DNA of 64,000 nucleotides, taken from positions 666,955,501 through 667,019,500 of the forward strand of contig CM057456.1 of the NCBI GenBank assembly GCA_016271365.2. Reading direction: 5' to 3'. Position numbers and translations under genes: made by a program. Shown here piece by piece: positions 33,435-44,385 of the stretch (position 1 is its first letter; each line of letters opens with the position of its first letter). The stretch is from Neoceratodus forsteri (taxonomy: Eukaryota; Chordata; Ceratodontiformes; Ceratodontidae). Below the pieces are notes generated by a model, which saw only the letters and a program-made list of their open reading frames with translations, did not search any database and was not told the origin of the DNA.

Positions 33435-34600
33435 TGTCTTTTAGTAATTAATGCAATCCCAAGTACCTGCTTTGACCCTACCTGATTCCTTGTATCTCCC
33501 CTGTATCTACTCCCTACTCCCCTGCTACTGGTCTCCATACTTCCCCCCCTTTTTGTTTTCTTTCCCCCATATTCCTATCCTTCCCTCCCTCCAAGCACAC
33601 CTATCTTTATCTTCAAATTTAATTTTAATGTCTGAATATGTTTCTGTGAATGTTTGCATTACTTACTGCTACTTGCATTATTTTTCCTTATTATTTATTG
33701 TTTCTATCCTCTGCGCTACCTGGGCGCTGCCTAAACTAACTACAGATGGATGTTGGTACAGTTAGGCCTCACCTCCTCCCTCCCCCCTTGCCTACCTTTA
33801 CCGCAGAATGTCCACGGCCAGGACTGCCACCGCTTTTATGCCCAGCCTCGAACCACGAGCTCGGCTGCACCTACCCTCCTCCTACCGCTAAAGCCGTATT
33901 TCAAGCCACTTTTCCTCCCCATCCACCCCCTCCAGTTTCCTCATCCCTGACAGTGGGGCCATGAACTGGGTCCTCTTAGCCTGCCACCGAGATGTCTCTG
34001 GCATCTTCCTCACTTTCCTTGGGCAGCCTGCTGCTGCTCGGGCTGGCTGCTGCTGGCTGCCAGGTTACGGCTTCTTCCTACCCTTCCTGCCATCTATTTT
34101 TCGCTGCTGGGTGCTTTAACTGTCTCCCCAAAATGATCCACCCCCCTCCCTCCTGACACGCACTGGCCGACTACCTCCGCCACGATTCTTGTTGCCTACA
34201 CCCTTCCCTGCTACTCCACATCATCCTGCCCGGTCGGGGAACCACAAGCCCGGCTAACTCCATCTGCTTTCCCTGGTAAAGCTGTAAGTTTCCCGAGTGG
34301 CTCTAAACTCCCTTTCTTTACCACTACCTGTACCAACACTCCCCTGTAACACCTCCCTGCTCTTGGCCTGCTGCTCATTGCCCAGTATAGCCTATATCAT
34401 GTTAGACTAGCTGGAACTGCCTCTGTATATGTCTGGAATGTACTCTGTATGGTTTTTGCCTCAATCTGTAATGTTGCTTCCTTGTGTTATCCTGTTTTGT
34501 ACCCTCCAGGGTCGTGCCTGAAAATAGTCACCTGCTGGCTAGCGCACCTACCTGGTAAACAAAAACTAAATAAAATAAATAAAATAAAATAAAGTGGCAG
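33435..34600 (+). mobile_element. Plus-strand non-LTR element nested in the LINE 5' UTR
   Basis: It ends at 34,550-34,600 with CACCTACCTGGTAAACAAAAACTAAATAAA and an (AATAA)n tail. This closely resembles the 3' end of the minus-strand LINE it sits in, so the same retrotransposition machinery probably moved it. The body is C-rich, has no long open frame, and contains two diverged copies of a segment with AACCACGAGCTCGGCTG (33,850) and AACCACAAGCCCGGCTA (34,242). It may be a non-autonomous derivative or a 5'-UTR-rich truncated LINE. Boundaries are approximate and no target duplication was found. Confidence 0.6.
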
Positions 34601-34770
34601 GATGGCCTCTAGTGGGGAAGCTGAGAAGTGATATAAGATGAAGGATGGTGCTGAGAGTTTACAAAGGCAGCGACTATGTTGTCCCAGTGATGACAGAGGG
34701 GCCCCTAGTGGAGGAATTGTATAGGCTGCAGATGGTAAAGTGAGCTGATAGGTATTTTCAGCTCACATGA
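34601..34770 (-). mobile_element. Displaced 5' UTR of the nested L2/Rex1-like LINE
   Basis: The sequence resembles the start of the LINE at 1,030-1,090 (CTCTAGTGG motif in both) and lies between the plus-strand insert and the CR1 endonuclease. It carries two CCACTAG-type motifs on the minus strand: CCCCACTAGAGGCC (34,607-34,620) and CCACTAGGGGC (34,701-34,711). Confidence 0.5.
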
Positions 34771-35230
34771 CCATCTCAGCAGCTATGTAAGCAAACGCCG
34801 ACCTAGGGTGGTGGTGGGGGTGGCGGGGCAGCCCGGCGAAGCTGGTGGGGCAGAGCCTTAGTGTGACTAGATAGTGTCTCTGTCCCCATGTTAAACCAAG
34901 CAATGTTGTGGTCACTGGATCCCAGCCACCCTTCCACCTGGATGTCTGATACACTGTCCCTATTTGTCAGTACCAGGTCCAGAATTGCCCCTTCTCTTGT
35001 GGGGTCTCCTACCAGCTGTCTGAGTCTTGCCCCCTGCAGTGAATCCAGGATGTCCCTGCTCTTGTGTGAAACAGCTGCTGGGATGTTCCAATCGACATCT
35101 GGGACATTGAAGTCACCCTTCAGTAATACCTCACCCTTTGTTGATATCTCCTGAGTCTGATCCAGTAGATCCCTGTCCATCTCCTCCCCTTGCGCTGGAG
35201 GTCTGTAGATCACCCATGTTCAAAATGCTG
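34771..35230 (-). mobile_element. CR1 LINE, 5' portion (endonuclease C-terminal half)
   Basis: The minus-strand frame 35,213-34,803 gives IYRPPAQGEEMD, LLKGDFNVPDVDW, LVGDPTREGAILDLVLTN and GSSDHNIAWF, the classic CR1 endonuclease series. It is 5'-truncated at about 35,225, where array-like host sequence resumes. Together with 27,830-29,735 it forms one CR1 copy. Roughly 60 residues of the linker between GSSDHN and the RT are missing or scrambled next to the nested insertion. Confidence 0.85.
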
Positions 35231-35860
35231 TGCTATTTCCTGGCTCAAGGGCGACTCACAGTGTCTCAGTCTCCCCCTGTCCGCCCTGCACCTGCATTGC
35301 TCACACCTACCTAATGTAATTCTCTCCCACAAAACATGCCTCATGTTGTACAGTATCTTGAACGCATCTACCCTATGTTGTGAGTTTTACTGTACCAGAT
35401 ACCCATGTTATGTGTTGTGTTATCTTGTATACACCCACATAATGAACTCAATCCCACTCACCCACCTCATATTGTACTGTTGCACACTACTTCCCCATGC
35501 TGTGCTGTTCTCTCCACCTCATCTTGTATTGTGCTTTCTCTTGTACACACCTGCCATGTGTCGTCCTCTTACATTCCTGTCCCATGTTGCACTTCCTCAT
35601 CCACACATACACTATCCTACACATTCCTCTTATTGCTCTTACACAAACCTGACCTGACCTGTGTTGTGCTACCTCACACATGCCCCTACATTGTGCTGTG
35701 CTCTCTGATACTTTCTTCATGTTATGGTCTACTTTTGCTCCCACCTTATGTTTTTTTTCTTAAAAACACCAGACTTATGTTGGACTCGGATGTGCCCTGG
35801 CTAACATGCCCCTTTCTGAAAACCAGTTCATGCACTTGTCAAAATGCTATGTGTGGTTGT
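35231..35860. repeat. Degenerate array-like sequence right of CR1
   Basis: Phrases such as CATGTTGTACAG, CACACCTACCTAATG and CCATGTTGTGC recur loosely through 35,270-35,750. They resemble the decayed sequence at 27,700-27,830. This is consistent with the CR1 having landed in a pre-existing, already diverged tandem region. Confidence 0.45.
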
Positions 35861-37040
35861 TGTGTGAAATGGCTGCCACTGCACATTTACAGTCACTTCA
35901 CTACCAGTTCCTTATCGCTTGTAAAGTGGCTGTGTGTGGTTGTTGATGTGTGAAATGGCTGCCACTGCACATTTACAGTCACTTCAATACCAGTTCCTTA
36001 TTGCTTGTAAAGTGGCTGTGTGTGGTTGTTGATGTGTGAAATGGCTGCCACTGCACAGTTACAGTCACTTGAATATCAGTTCCTTATTTCTTGTAAAGTG
36101 GCTGTGTGTTGTTGTGTGTGAAATGGCTGCCACTGCACATTTACAGTCACTTCGATACCAGTTCCTCATTGCTTGTAAAGTAGCTGTGTGTGGCTGTTGT
36201 GTGAAATGGCTGCCACTGCACATTTACAGTCACTTCACTACCAGCTCCTTATTGCTTGTAAAGTGTCTGTGTGTGGTTGTTGATGTGTAAAATGGCTGCC
36301 ACTGCACAGTTACAGTCACTTCACTACCAGTTCCTTATTGCTTGTAAAGTGGCTGTGTGTGGTTGTTGATGTGTGAAATGGCTTCACATTTACAGTCACT
36401 TCACTACCAGTTCCTTATTGCTTGTAAAGTGGCTGTGTATGGTTGTTGATGTGTGAAATGGCTGCCACTGCACAATTACAGTCACTTCACTACCAGTTCT
36501 TTATTGCTTGTAAAGTGGCTATGTGTGGTTGTTGATGTGTGAAATGGCTGCTACTGCACATTTACAGTCACTTCAATACCAGTTCCTTATTGCTTGTAAA
36601 GTGGCTGTGTATGGTTGTTGATGTGTGAAATGGCTGCCACTGCACAATTACAGTCACTTCACTACCAGTTCTTTATTGCTTGTAAAGTGGCTATGTGTGG
36701 TTGTTGATGTGTGAAATGGCTGCCACTGCACATTTACAGTCACTTCAGTACCAGTTCCTTATTGCTTGTAAAGTGGCTGTGTGTGGTTGTCCATGTGTGA
36801 AATGGCTGCCACTGCACATTTACAGTCACTTCACTACCAGTGCCTTATCGCTTGTAAAGTGGCTGTGTATGATTGGTGATGTGTGAAATGGCTGCCACTT
36901 CACATTTACAGCCACTTCATTACCAGTTTCTCATTGCTTGTAAAGTGGCTGTGTGGTTGTTGATGTGTAAAATGACTGCCACTGCACATTTACAGTCACT
37001 TCACTACCAGTCTCTTATTGTTTGAAAAGTGCTTTGGGAT
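35861..37040 (+). repeat. 86-bp tandem array, about 14 copies
   Basis: GTGAAATGGCTGCCACTGCA followed by TTTACAGTCACTTCACTACC and TTATTGCTTGTAAAGTGGCT recurs every ~86 bases from 35,864 onward. Length variants come from loss of GAT or of the GCCACTGCA block (36,380). The last unit changes into the tail described next. Confidence 0.9.
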
Positions 37041-37080
37041 ATAATGTGTATGAAAAGTGCTATATAAATGCCGATTCTTC
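37020..37080 (+). mobile_element. LINE/SINE-type 3' tail at the end of the 86-bp array
   Basis: TTGAAAAGTGCTTTGGGATA then GAAAAGTGCTATATAAATGC is the well-known form of L2/CR1-type and related SINE 3' ends (conserved GCTTTGGG...CTATATAAATG). The array monomer phrase TTGCTTGTAAAGTGGCTGTG occupies the place of TTGTTTGAAAAGTGCTTTGG, so the array grew from sequence next to this tail. Confidence 0.6.
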
Positions 37081-38540
37081 ATCTTCTTGTCTTTGCCTTT
37101 ACGGTAGGCATCGGCACAGAGAGGCGGCTGGAAAGGAAAGAAAGAAATTTGGTTTTATAAAGTGCATTTTATGCAGACTATCCTAAACACTCCACAATCC
37201 AGGAGAGGGATGTGAAAATTGAGGCACTGTGAGAGACTTGAACTCAGATATGATTAGAGAGAAAGTAGAAAGTGGTTAAGTGGCTCTCCCTGGGTTGCCT
37301 GGTAAATGTGTGGTAACTTGTGAATCTCTAGATTATTACAGTTCTGTGTCTGCTCTTGTGGCAAGGAGTAACAGGTGAGTGTGATCTTACAGTCAGGAGA
37401 CAAGTTGACAGGGAGGAAAATCTTCAGCTTTGAGCTACTGTATAACCACTTGGACAACCTGCTTCCCCGCTCTCTTGGGACAGTTATCACAGATGGCCTA
37501 CTGGTGAATGACTAGGCACAAAGCTGGGAGAGAAAAGTGGGGAAATAGATTGTCATTGTTATCTGAAATGGTGAAGGCAAACAGATCTGAGTACTACTAA
37601 ACCGTCCAACCAAGATAGGTAAAAATAAAAAATGGAAACTTGCAAATTAAGTATTAACAGCAGCAATCTTTAATTCCAGTGGAAAGTACAACAAAGGATC
37701 CTTTATACTTTCCATTAAGATATGCTTACACCTCTGCTTCCCTTTTTTTTCTAGCTATCTTAGGCTAGTTGTCTCTGGAGTGCCACATTTTACTTTTTGG
37801 TTTGTTTGAAGATGGTTGACTCCAGTCTAGCCCAGCATATGATTGTGTTTTTCCGCCATATCATTTTTTTATCCACCTTTCTGCCCCGTCCGCATCACTC
37901 TGACTCACCACCCCAGCCCCATCATCTGGCTTCTCCAGGAGTCCCCTTCCCCCGACATCCTCTTCCACAGGAATTGTGGGGGTGCGTGGTCACCTGAGCA
38001 GTGCCTGCGAGGGGTCAGTCTTCATCCCGTGGTCTGAGTCTTTTTTCCTCTATTTTCACCTTGGGCTCACAGCACATACAGTCGACATAGGTGCCAGAAG
38101 GTAGCAAAAGCTGGGGGGGGGGGTTGGAGGCTTAGAAGGGCACTTTTGAGGGTACAAAGCGCACTTTTTCTAAACTGGTTTTTGCCATACAAAAAAAACA
38201 ATCAATGTACACTTATGATGAAGTTCATAATGCTAAAAATGCAGTTATACCATATAGGAATATTTACTGGAGTATATAAAGAGCTCAGCTGTCAACCCAT
38301 TCCCCCCAATAGCTCCACATGAAGTCTGAACCATCCATTGCTTAACCTGATACAATTGTTGCCCAGGTAAAAATGAAAGATGGCATAGTAATATGTGTAT
38401 TATCAGTCTTGAGCATACAGTCTTCTCACAAATGAGTTAGGAGTTTTTGGTTCCACTAACTTCAGGATAGAAGTTAGCAGTTAAGCCCAACCACCATCGA
38501 CAAGGTAAACTCCTGAGGCTGGGGAAATAATGACAGAGTT
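37081..38540. other. Unassigned sequence, possible weak MIR-like piece
   Basis: 37,190-37,290 contains TGAAAATTGAGGCACTGTGAGAG and AGTGGTTAAGTGG, faintly like an antisense MIR/CORE-SINE, but too diverged to call. The rest shows no gene or repeat family. A G-run lies at about 38,113-38,124. Confidence 0.35.
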
Positions 38541-38544
38541 ATTA

Positions 38545-38700
38545 ACTTTACACATATCTTATTTATTAATGAATCACAGCGTACATTATAAAGGTTATTT
38601 ATTAATGAATCACAGTGTGCAATATAAAGGTTATCTATTAACGAATCATAGTATACAATATAAAGGTTATTTATTAATGAATCACAGAGTACAATTGCAG
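38545..38700. repeat. ~43-bp tandem repeat, about four copies
   Basis: AATGAATCACAG(T/C)GT followed by ATAAAGGTTATTTATT recurs at 38,568, 38,612, 38,653 and 38,676-38,695. On the minus strand it reads CDSLINNLY repeatedly; no protein is implied. Confidence 0.75.
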
Positions 38701-39250
38701 TAAACAATATTAATTTACAACAGTATGGGCACAACACAAAACAATGCACAACTGCAATTGCTGGAGTCAGAGAGGTCAGCCTGTCAAAAACATCACTCGC
38801 TGGTGTGAGGACTAGACACAGCACCTGGATAGAAGAGTCCTTTGGATGACGTTGACTCCTTCTGGAAGACCAATGCTCATAGTGAGCTAGGCCCTACCTA
38901 GTGTTGTCCATGGCATGGCCTTCAATCTTCTCCTGTACTCCTGCTCACATTGTTTTATTACAAAAATAAAATGAGTGTAATTACAGTGTTGAACAGTAAA
39001 GATGAAAACAAGTCCTTTCTTTGACCTGCAGTTTTTTTACACCAGCCTGCAGCACAGAAGCTAATTAGAAAAGCAGTGCCTTTACTTCATGAAGAAGCTC
39101 TGCCAATGGCAATGCTCTTCCGGACACATCCAGTTTTTACAGCAAAGTCTGGATGGAGGAGTAGGATACACCTGGAAATGAGCCACTGTTCCCTAAGAAT
39201 TCAGTAGTGGCTAGCCATCTGATTAGTCCTTTACTGCTGCAACTGCATAC
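38701..39250. other. Unassigned sequence
   Basis: No gene or repeat family recognised. Confidence 0.5.
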
Positions 39251-39254
39251 CACA

Positions 39255-40275
39255 GACTCACCCAATCAACCAGTTTACCACAATATCTATACTTCTGCCA
39301 TGCATGCATCCTAAGGATGCTCTGCTCACCACTTCAGGTTTGTATGCCTGTGCAAGCCATTCCCCAGCCTTGGTGCCACCAAATCATCCTGTGGATGCTC
39401 TGGTCACCACTGCAGGCTGGTATGCCTGTGCAAGTCATTGGTAGGCTCTGGTGGGCACCAAATCATCCTATGGATGCTCTGGTCACCACTGCAGGCTGGT
39501 ATGCCTGTACATGCCATTTCTAGGCCCTGGTGGTCACCACATTCTTCTATGGATGCTCTGGTCACCACTTCAGGCTGGTATGCCTGTATAAGTCATTCCC
39601 AGGTTCTGGTAGCCACCAAGTCATCCTATGGATGCTCTGGTCACCACTTCAGGCTGGTATGCCTGTACTACACATTTCCAGGCTCTGTTGGCCACCAAGT
39701 CACCCTATGGATGCTCGAATCACCACTTCAGGCTGGTATGCCTGTATAAGCTATATCCAGGCTCTGGTGTTTACCAAATGACCCAATCAACTAATTTACG
39801 ACCATATCTAGACTTCTGCCATAGATGAATCCCATAGATTCTCTGGTCACCACTTCAGGCTGGTATACCTGTACAAGCCATTCCCAGGCTCTGATGGTCA
39901 CCAAGTCACCCTATGGATGCTCTAGTCACCACTTCAGGCTGGTATGCCTGTGCAAGCCATTCCCATACTCTGGTGGCCACTAAATCACCAAATCAACCAG
40001 TTTACTACCATATCTATACTTCTGCTATGAATGAATCCTATGAATGCATCATGGTCGGATCACCATTTCAGGCTGTCGTGCCTGTACAAGCCATATCCAG
40101 GCCTTGGTGGCCACCAGTTCACCCAATCAACCAATTTACCACCATATTTATACTTCTGCCATGAATGAATCCTATGGATGCTGTGATCACCACTTTAGGC
40201 TGGTATGCCTGCACAAGGCATTCCCATGCCCTGATGGCCACCAAATCACCCAATCAACCAATTTACCACCACTTA
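39255..40275 (+). repeat. 79-bp minisatellite with a second interspersed unit
   Basis: ATGCTCTGGTCACCACT(T/G)CAGG followed by CTGGTATGCCTGT and a CCAGGC(T/C)CTGGTGG stretch recurs about every 79 bases (39,315, 39,394, 39,473, 39,552, 39,630, 39,709). At 39,259, 39,783, 39,989, 40,125 and 40,249 an extra ~55-base segment (CACCCAATCAACCAGTTTAC ... CTTCTGCCATGAATGAATCC) is added, making longer units. Confidence 0.85.
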
Positions 40276-40289
40276 CCTCGAGTGAGGTG

Positions 40290-42420
40290 TTCCAGTATCA
40301 CATTTTTCTGAAAAAGTTACGTCCTCTTTCATTTCATTGCCAAACTCTTGAACAATTTGTGTCCAGTCCAACTTGTCTGTTCTCCCTTTGTGAATGCTCA
40401 ATAGCGTTAGGTGAGTGTACCTCTTCTCCATCATGGTGCTTCATAAATAAGACTTTATCCTCCACTGGGTTGAAGAGAATCTCTCCCCAGTTGCTGTACT
40501 CATTGGGACGAGGAGGTAAATTTCAATGAGCTTCACTACTTCTGAATACAGTGTCTGTTGGCAGTCTTTTAACACTAAGGTGTTGATTGAAGTTACTGCC
40601 TTCACCTCTAGCAAAACCTGCTGCACAAGTCCTGGGAGCAACTTCAGTTGTACATTTAGATTGTCAGTGTCCAAGTCTTTATCTTCATACAACTCTATAA
40701 CCTTAGGAGGAACTGAAAATGACTTTCCATTGGCTGCTTGAATCAACAATTTCTCCATGGATGACAGCAAAGCATAGGTTTCTTGATCAAAACATTGGTC
40801 TAGTTCAACAAGACTAGCATCAATGGCTTCATAGTACATTTGTTGATACCAGTCCTTAGCAGATTCAGGATGGTGATGTGGTGCACTTACATGTTGCAGC
40901 CTTGTTGGGACATAGCACTGTCTGGGGAGTTTGTGCTCTTTCACAGATTTCAATAGTTGTGCTTTCTCTTTGATACCGTCATAGACCTGGTCAAAGTCAT
41001 TGCACTGGCTTTGTAAATTTTGCTTTAGAGAGTATACAGTCATTATTGTATTTGCTGATGTTGGTGTGTTTGTCTGCAAGGTTGAAGTCACTCGTTCTGA
41101 TATGCTGAATATATTGTATGATACAACAAGTCCAAAATAGGTCAGAAACTTTGTCATCACTGACAACAGGCCCTTGACTTTACTTCATGCATCAGTAGAT
41201 CTGCCTGCTTCCAACTCTCTTAAAGGTTTCACAAAGTGTTCCATAATTTGTGAGAACTGAAGTGATGCTCTTTGTTCTTGCTGTCCATCTTGTTGGACAG
41301 AGTAAGTGGAGGCCTTCTATCATTATGTAAGGGTCCTCGTTGTCATTCCCTGTAATATTTTCACAAAGAGCCAGCCTCTGTGGTGATCCCCAAATCAACA
41401 CACTTAAATTCTCGACAAAGTTGAGGGCATCTTCAATGGCATCACTTGTTTTGCCACAGTTTTGCAACACCAGGTCTAAGGAATGATTTGCACAATGGAC
41501 ATTCAGTGCTAGTGGATTCCGTCTTTTAGTTCTTGCTGCAGTTCCAGAAATACATCCACTCATATTTGCTGTTCCATCATATGGCTGTCCCCTTATGTCG
41601 CTGATTGATAAATTACATCTTAATAAAACATCCTTAATGAAACTGGTGATGGATTCTGCATCAGTCTTTGCCATTTCGTACATCCACAAAAAAATCTTCA
41701 TGTATAATAAAATGGGGCAGGGAAATCCATCGTATACATATCTTCATCTGTTCATGTTGGCTGATATCCTGAGATTCATCTGCTATAATTGCATATAGCT
41801 TTGATTCATTGCATATTTCTTCCAGTAGGTTCCTTAGCAGCTGATGTGCCATGAGTTCCATGACTTCATTTACAATATCTGCACTCTGATATTTCCCTTC
41901 CTGGACCCATTTCAGTAGTTCTGGTATGTCAGCTGCCCTACTCAGCATTTCCTGACTCAGGTTGCTTTCTTCCTCTTCTTTGCCATGAATTGCTAATCCC
42001 TGCCTAACTAGAAACTATATTCCATTTAGTTGTTTCAGGAACATTTCTCAGTTTCTCACCTGTTCCTGTGGAAGATGCTGGCTGAACTGAGCACCAACAT
42101 TCATCCTTGTGTTGTTGAATGCAGTATACTTCTCAGCAGCTTCACGGTGGAATAATGATGATGCCTGATGTTTCTTAAATTTTAAAATTACTTTCTTCCA
42201 ATCGCTGACTCCTGCTGAAATGAAGGTCGGTTCACCACAATGACTGCCTGTGATGAGTTTTCTTTCCACTGCTGCCTGACAGTAGTAGCAAAATGCACAT
42301 CCTTTTGAAACACAATAGGTTAGCAAGCTGAAAGATGAAAACCATTGTGCTTGACAAATTCTTATTTCAGTTCTCTCACTGGTTCTCAGAATGACTTGTT
42401 TGATGGATGTGTCTGTAACA
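40290..42420 (-). mobile_element. Decayed hAT transposase (TTF zinc finger/DUF4371, ZMYM1-like type)
   Basis: The minus strand encodes the hAT order. A TTF-type zinc finger (QAQWFSSFSLLTYC, CAFCYYCQ, HREAAEKY) spans 42,380-42,048. A DUF4371-like part (DIVNEVMELMAHQLLRNLLE, YAIIADESQDISQHEQM) spans 41,948-41,661. The catalytic-core region (DIRGQPYDGTANMSG, NVHCANHSLDLVLQNCGK, LCPTRWTART) spans 41,701-41,192. The C-terminal dimerisation end (MSTATGERFSSTQWRIKSYL) is at about 40,500-40,441. The D of IADES and the DG of YDG are visible. Frameshifts at about 42,040, 41,700 and 41,170 divide it into four frames. TIRs were not found. It is a dead element and not a host gene. Confidence 0.85.
40441..41166 (-). 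pseudogene. hAT transposase, C-terminal segment (241 codons)
   Basis: The longest open part of the hAT remnant. It covers the helical insertion region (SLKQNLQSQCNDFDQVYDGI, CYVPTRLQHVSAP) and ends in the dimerisation motif GERFSSTQWRIKSYL. Reading past 40,441 continues only briefly with decayed sequence. Confidence 0.8.
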
Positions 42421-42454
42421 CTGTTTGGCTGAAAAACATTGTTAATATTGTGTC

Positions 42455-42690
42455 AACAAACAGAAGAGCAGGATGGAGAGACAAAGAGACAGCGGATTCA
42501 GACACTGGTTCAATTGCAGTGAACCTTGTATTCTCAGAGCAGGAGAGGAGAGACAAAGAGATAGCAGATGAGACACTGGGTCAACTGCAGTAACCCAGGT
42601 ATTCTCAGAACAGAAGGGGAGAGACAAAGAGACAGTAGATTAAGATACTGGGTCAACTGCTGTGATCCGGGTATTCACAGAGATGTGAGT
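42455..42690. repeat. 75-bp triplication next to the hAT remnant
   Basis: GAGAGACAAAGAGA(C/T)AG followed by ACTGGGTCAACTGCAGT and GTATTCTCAGA occurs at 42,475, 42,549 and 42,622, a period of ~75. It lies just upstream (minus sense) of the transposase zinc finger. Confidence 0.8.
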
Positions 42691-43165
42691 GATGTTGCCA
42701 TCACTATTGATGTTCATTCGGAACAGCTCTGCAGCTCTGTTTTCTGTATCAGAGCAGACCTTACCATCCAGGGTCACTGGAAAAGCAGCTGCAGAACAAC
42801 CCACATCAGGCAAGGAACATGTCAATTCTGGCACTGATGCAACATATGAAACAAGCATGGCTGCATTGGACTCTATAAAAGCCATTGGCAGTGAAGCTGT
42901 ATGCAGTTACATTGTCACTGTACCTGACAGTTGCAATGCTTGTGGTAGTGTCAGTGATAATGTTCCCAGCAGCGATGTCACATGCAGTCTCTGAAGCCAC
43001 TGGTATCTGGGTACTCCCAAAGCAGTAATTTAGATTTCTTGGCATCTGGGCAGCTATATCAGCCAGTTGCTTCTCCATCTGTCTTTTTCATCTCTCGGAC
43101 CTTGGCATATTTGAATGCAATGTCACAGAGAGTGCAGGCTCTGAGAATGAATTTTGTGTATAATA
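42691..43165 (-). other. Possible N-terminal or upstream part of the hAT element
   Basis: Minus-strand open pieces (42,640-42,885 and 42,806-43,078) lead into the triplication and the transposase. The translations (CDIAAGNIITDTT, SYVASVPELTCS) are not recognised as a domain. It could be transposase N-terminus, 5' region of the element or unrelated sequence. Confidence 0.3.
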
Positions 43166-44384
43166 TTTATTGAAACCATCTGGTTACCACCTTTCAACAA
43201 GGCACTGTTGTATGATTATTAAGCAATCTAGCAATGAAGTATCATAGCAAAAACATTTTTTGTATCTTGCCCTCCCCCCCATGTCTTAGTCAATAGTTAA
43301 TAGTTATCCTCAACTACTGGAGAAACTTTGATTAGCCATTCTTCGATGGTGACCTATGCCTCAAAATGCTTATGTACTGCACCGCTATTGTACAAGACAT
43401 GTGGGTCCAATAAAACTTATAATGCATGATTTAGCTGGTCCCAACAACACTAGTAGTTTTGTATGCCATTGTGTTTGTTTATTTTTGCAACTGTCCTTTA
43501 CTTTGTCACCTGCCCAACAGTTACAATCGGAGGGGTTTTGCCTGTGATTCAATGTTGGGAAATTTTACTCCTCCCATACATCACTTAAAAGCCAGCCTCT
43601 TCCAGCAACTGCCACTCACATAATGTTCAAATGTCCTCCAGCCTTCCCAACTCTTCCTTCTCTGGAACTTTTTCTCCCCTTGTTGCTGGGTCTTCCATTC
43701 CCTATCACTGCCTGGCTCTTCTACCAAGGGTGGGAAGAGAGAGAAAGGCCAAAGTTAAGTGCACTCAAGCACTGTACACTATTCACCCAACACTGAAGTG
43801 TTTTAGTATGAGGACCACATCTATCCTCAATTTTTCATAAACGGTGCCCACAGGGAGGACTTTGACGTAGTGGCACTGCTTTTTACTGATGCTCCCTATA
43901 CCACTCACAGTGGTTCATCTCGCCCAAGTCATACAGAGTGACAACTTCATTAACCATACCCAAACACATCAGTGCCATACTTCAGTCCAACCTACAATAC
44001 AGATTCCGTGCCATTACCTGCCACTACAAACAAGCACCATACTATGGATCTAAAAACACATGAACAATGTAACAGCAATAATACCAGACTTGGCTATAGA
44101 AAGGAGAGTGCAGTCACTAAACTAAGACCTTAAAATTAAACTGTTTACTGCTCTCTGGAACCTACTGGAATTGGAAGCATCGTGGATAAATCTTATTTTG
44201 CTCAACATTTAGCACACTTAATTATGGTGGCACTGATGGATAAGTTATGAGGCCTAGTTGCTTTTATAGCCTAGGTGAGCCTGAGATTTTAGTACTTTGA
44301 ACTGAACATATTACTTAATTTAAAAAGTTCATGCAAGCCTGGTGATTTCTAGGGTAGATAAGTGCATATCACTCTAGTTATCGT
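43166..44384. other. Unassigned sequence
   Basis: No gene, RNA or repeat family recognised. Confidence 0.5.
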
Positions 44385-44385
44385 A

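Noticed and set aside
40290..42420. Domesticated host gene of ZMYM1 type
   Set aside because: Four frames with stops and frameshifts and no introns fit a dead hAT transposon better than a gene under selection.
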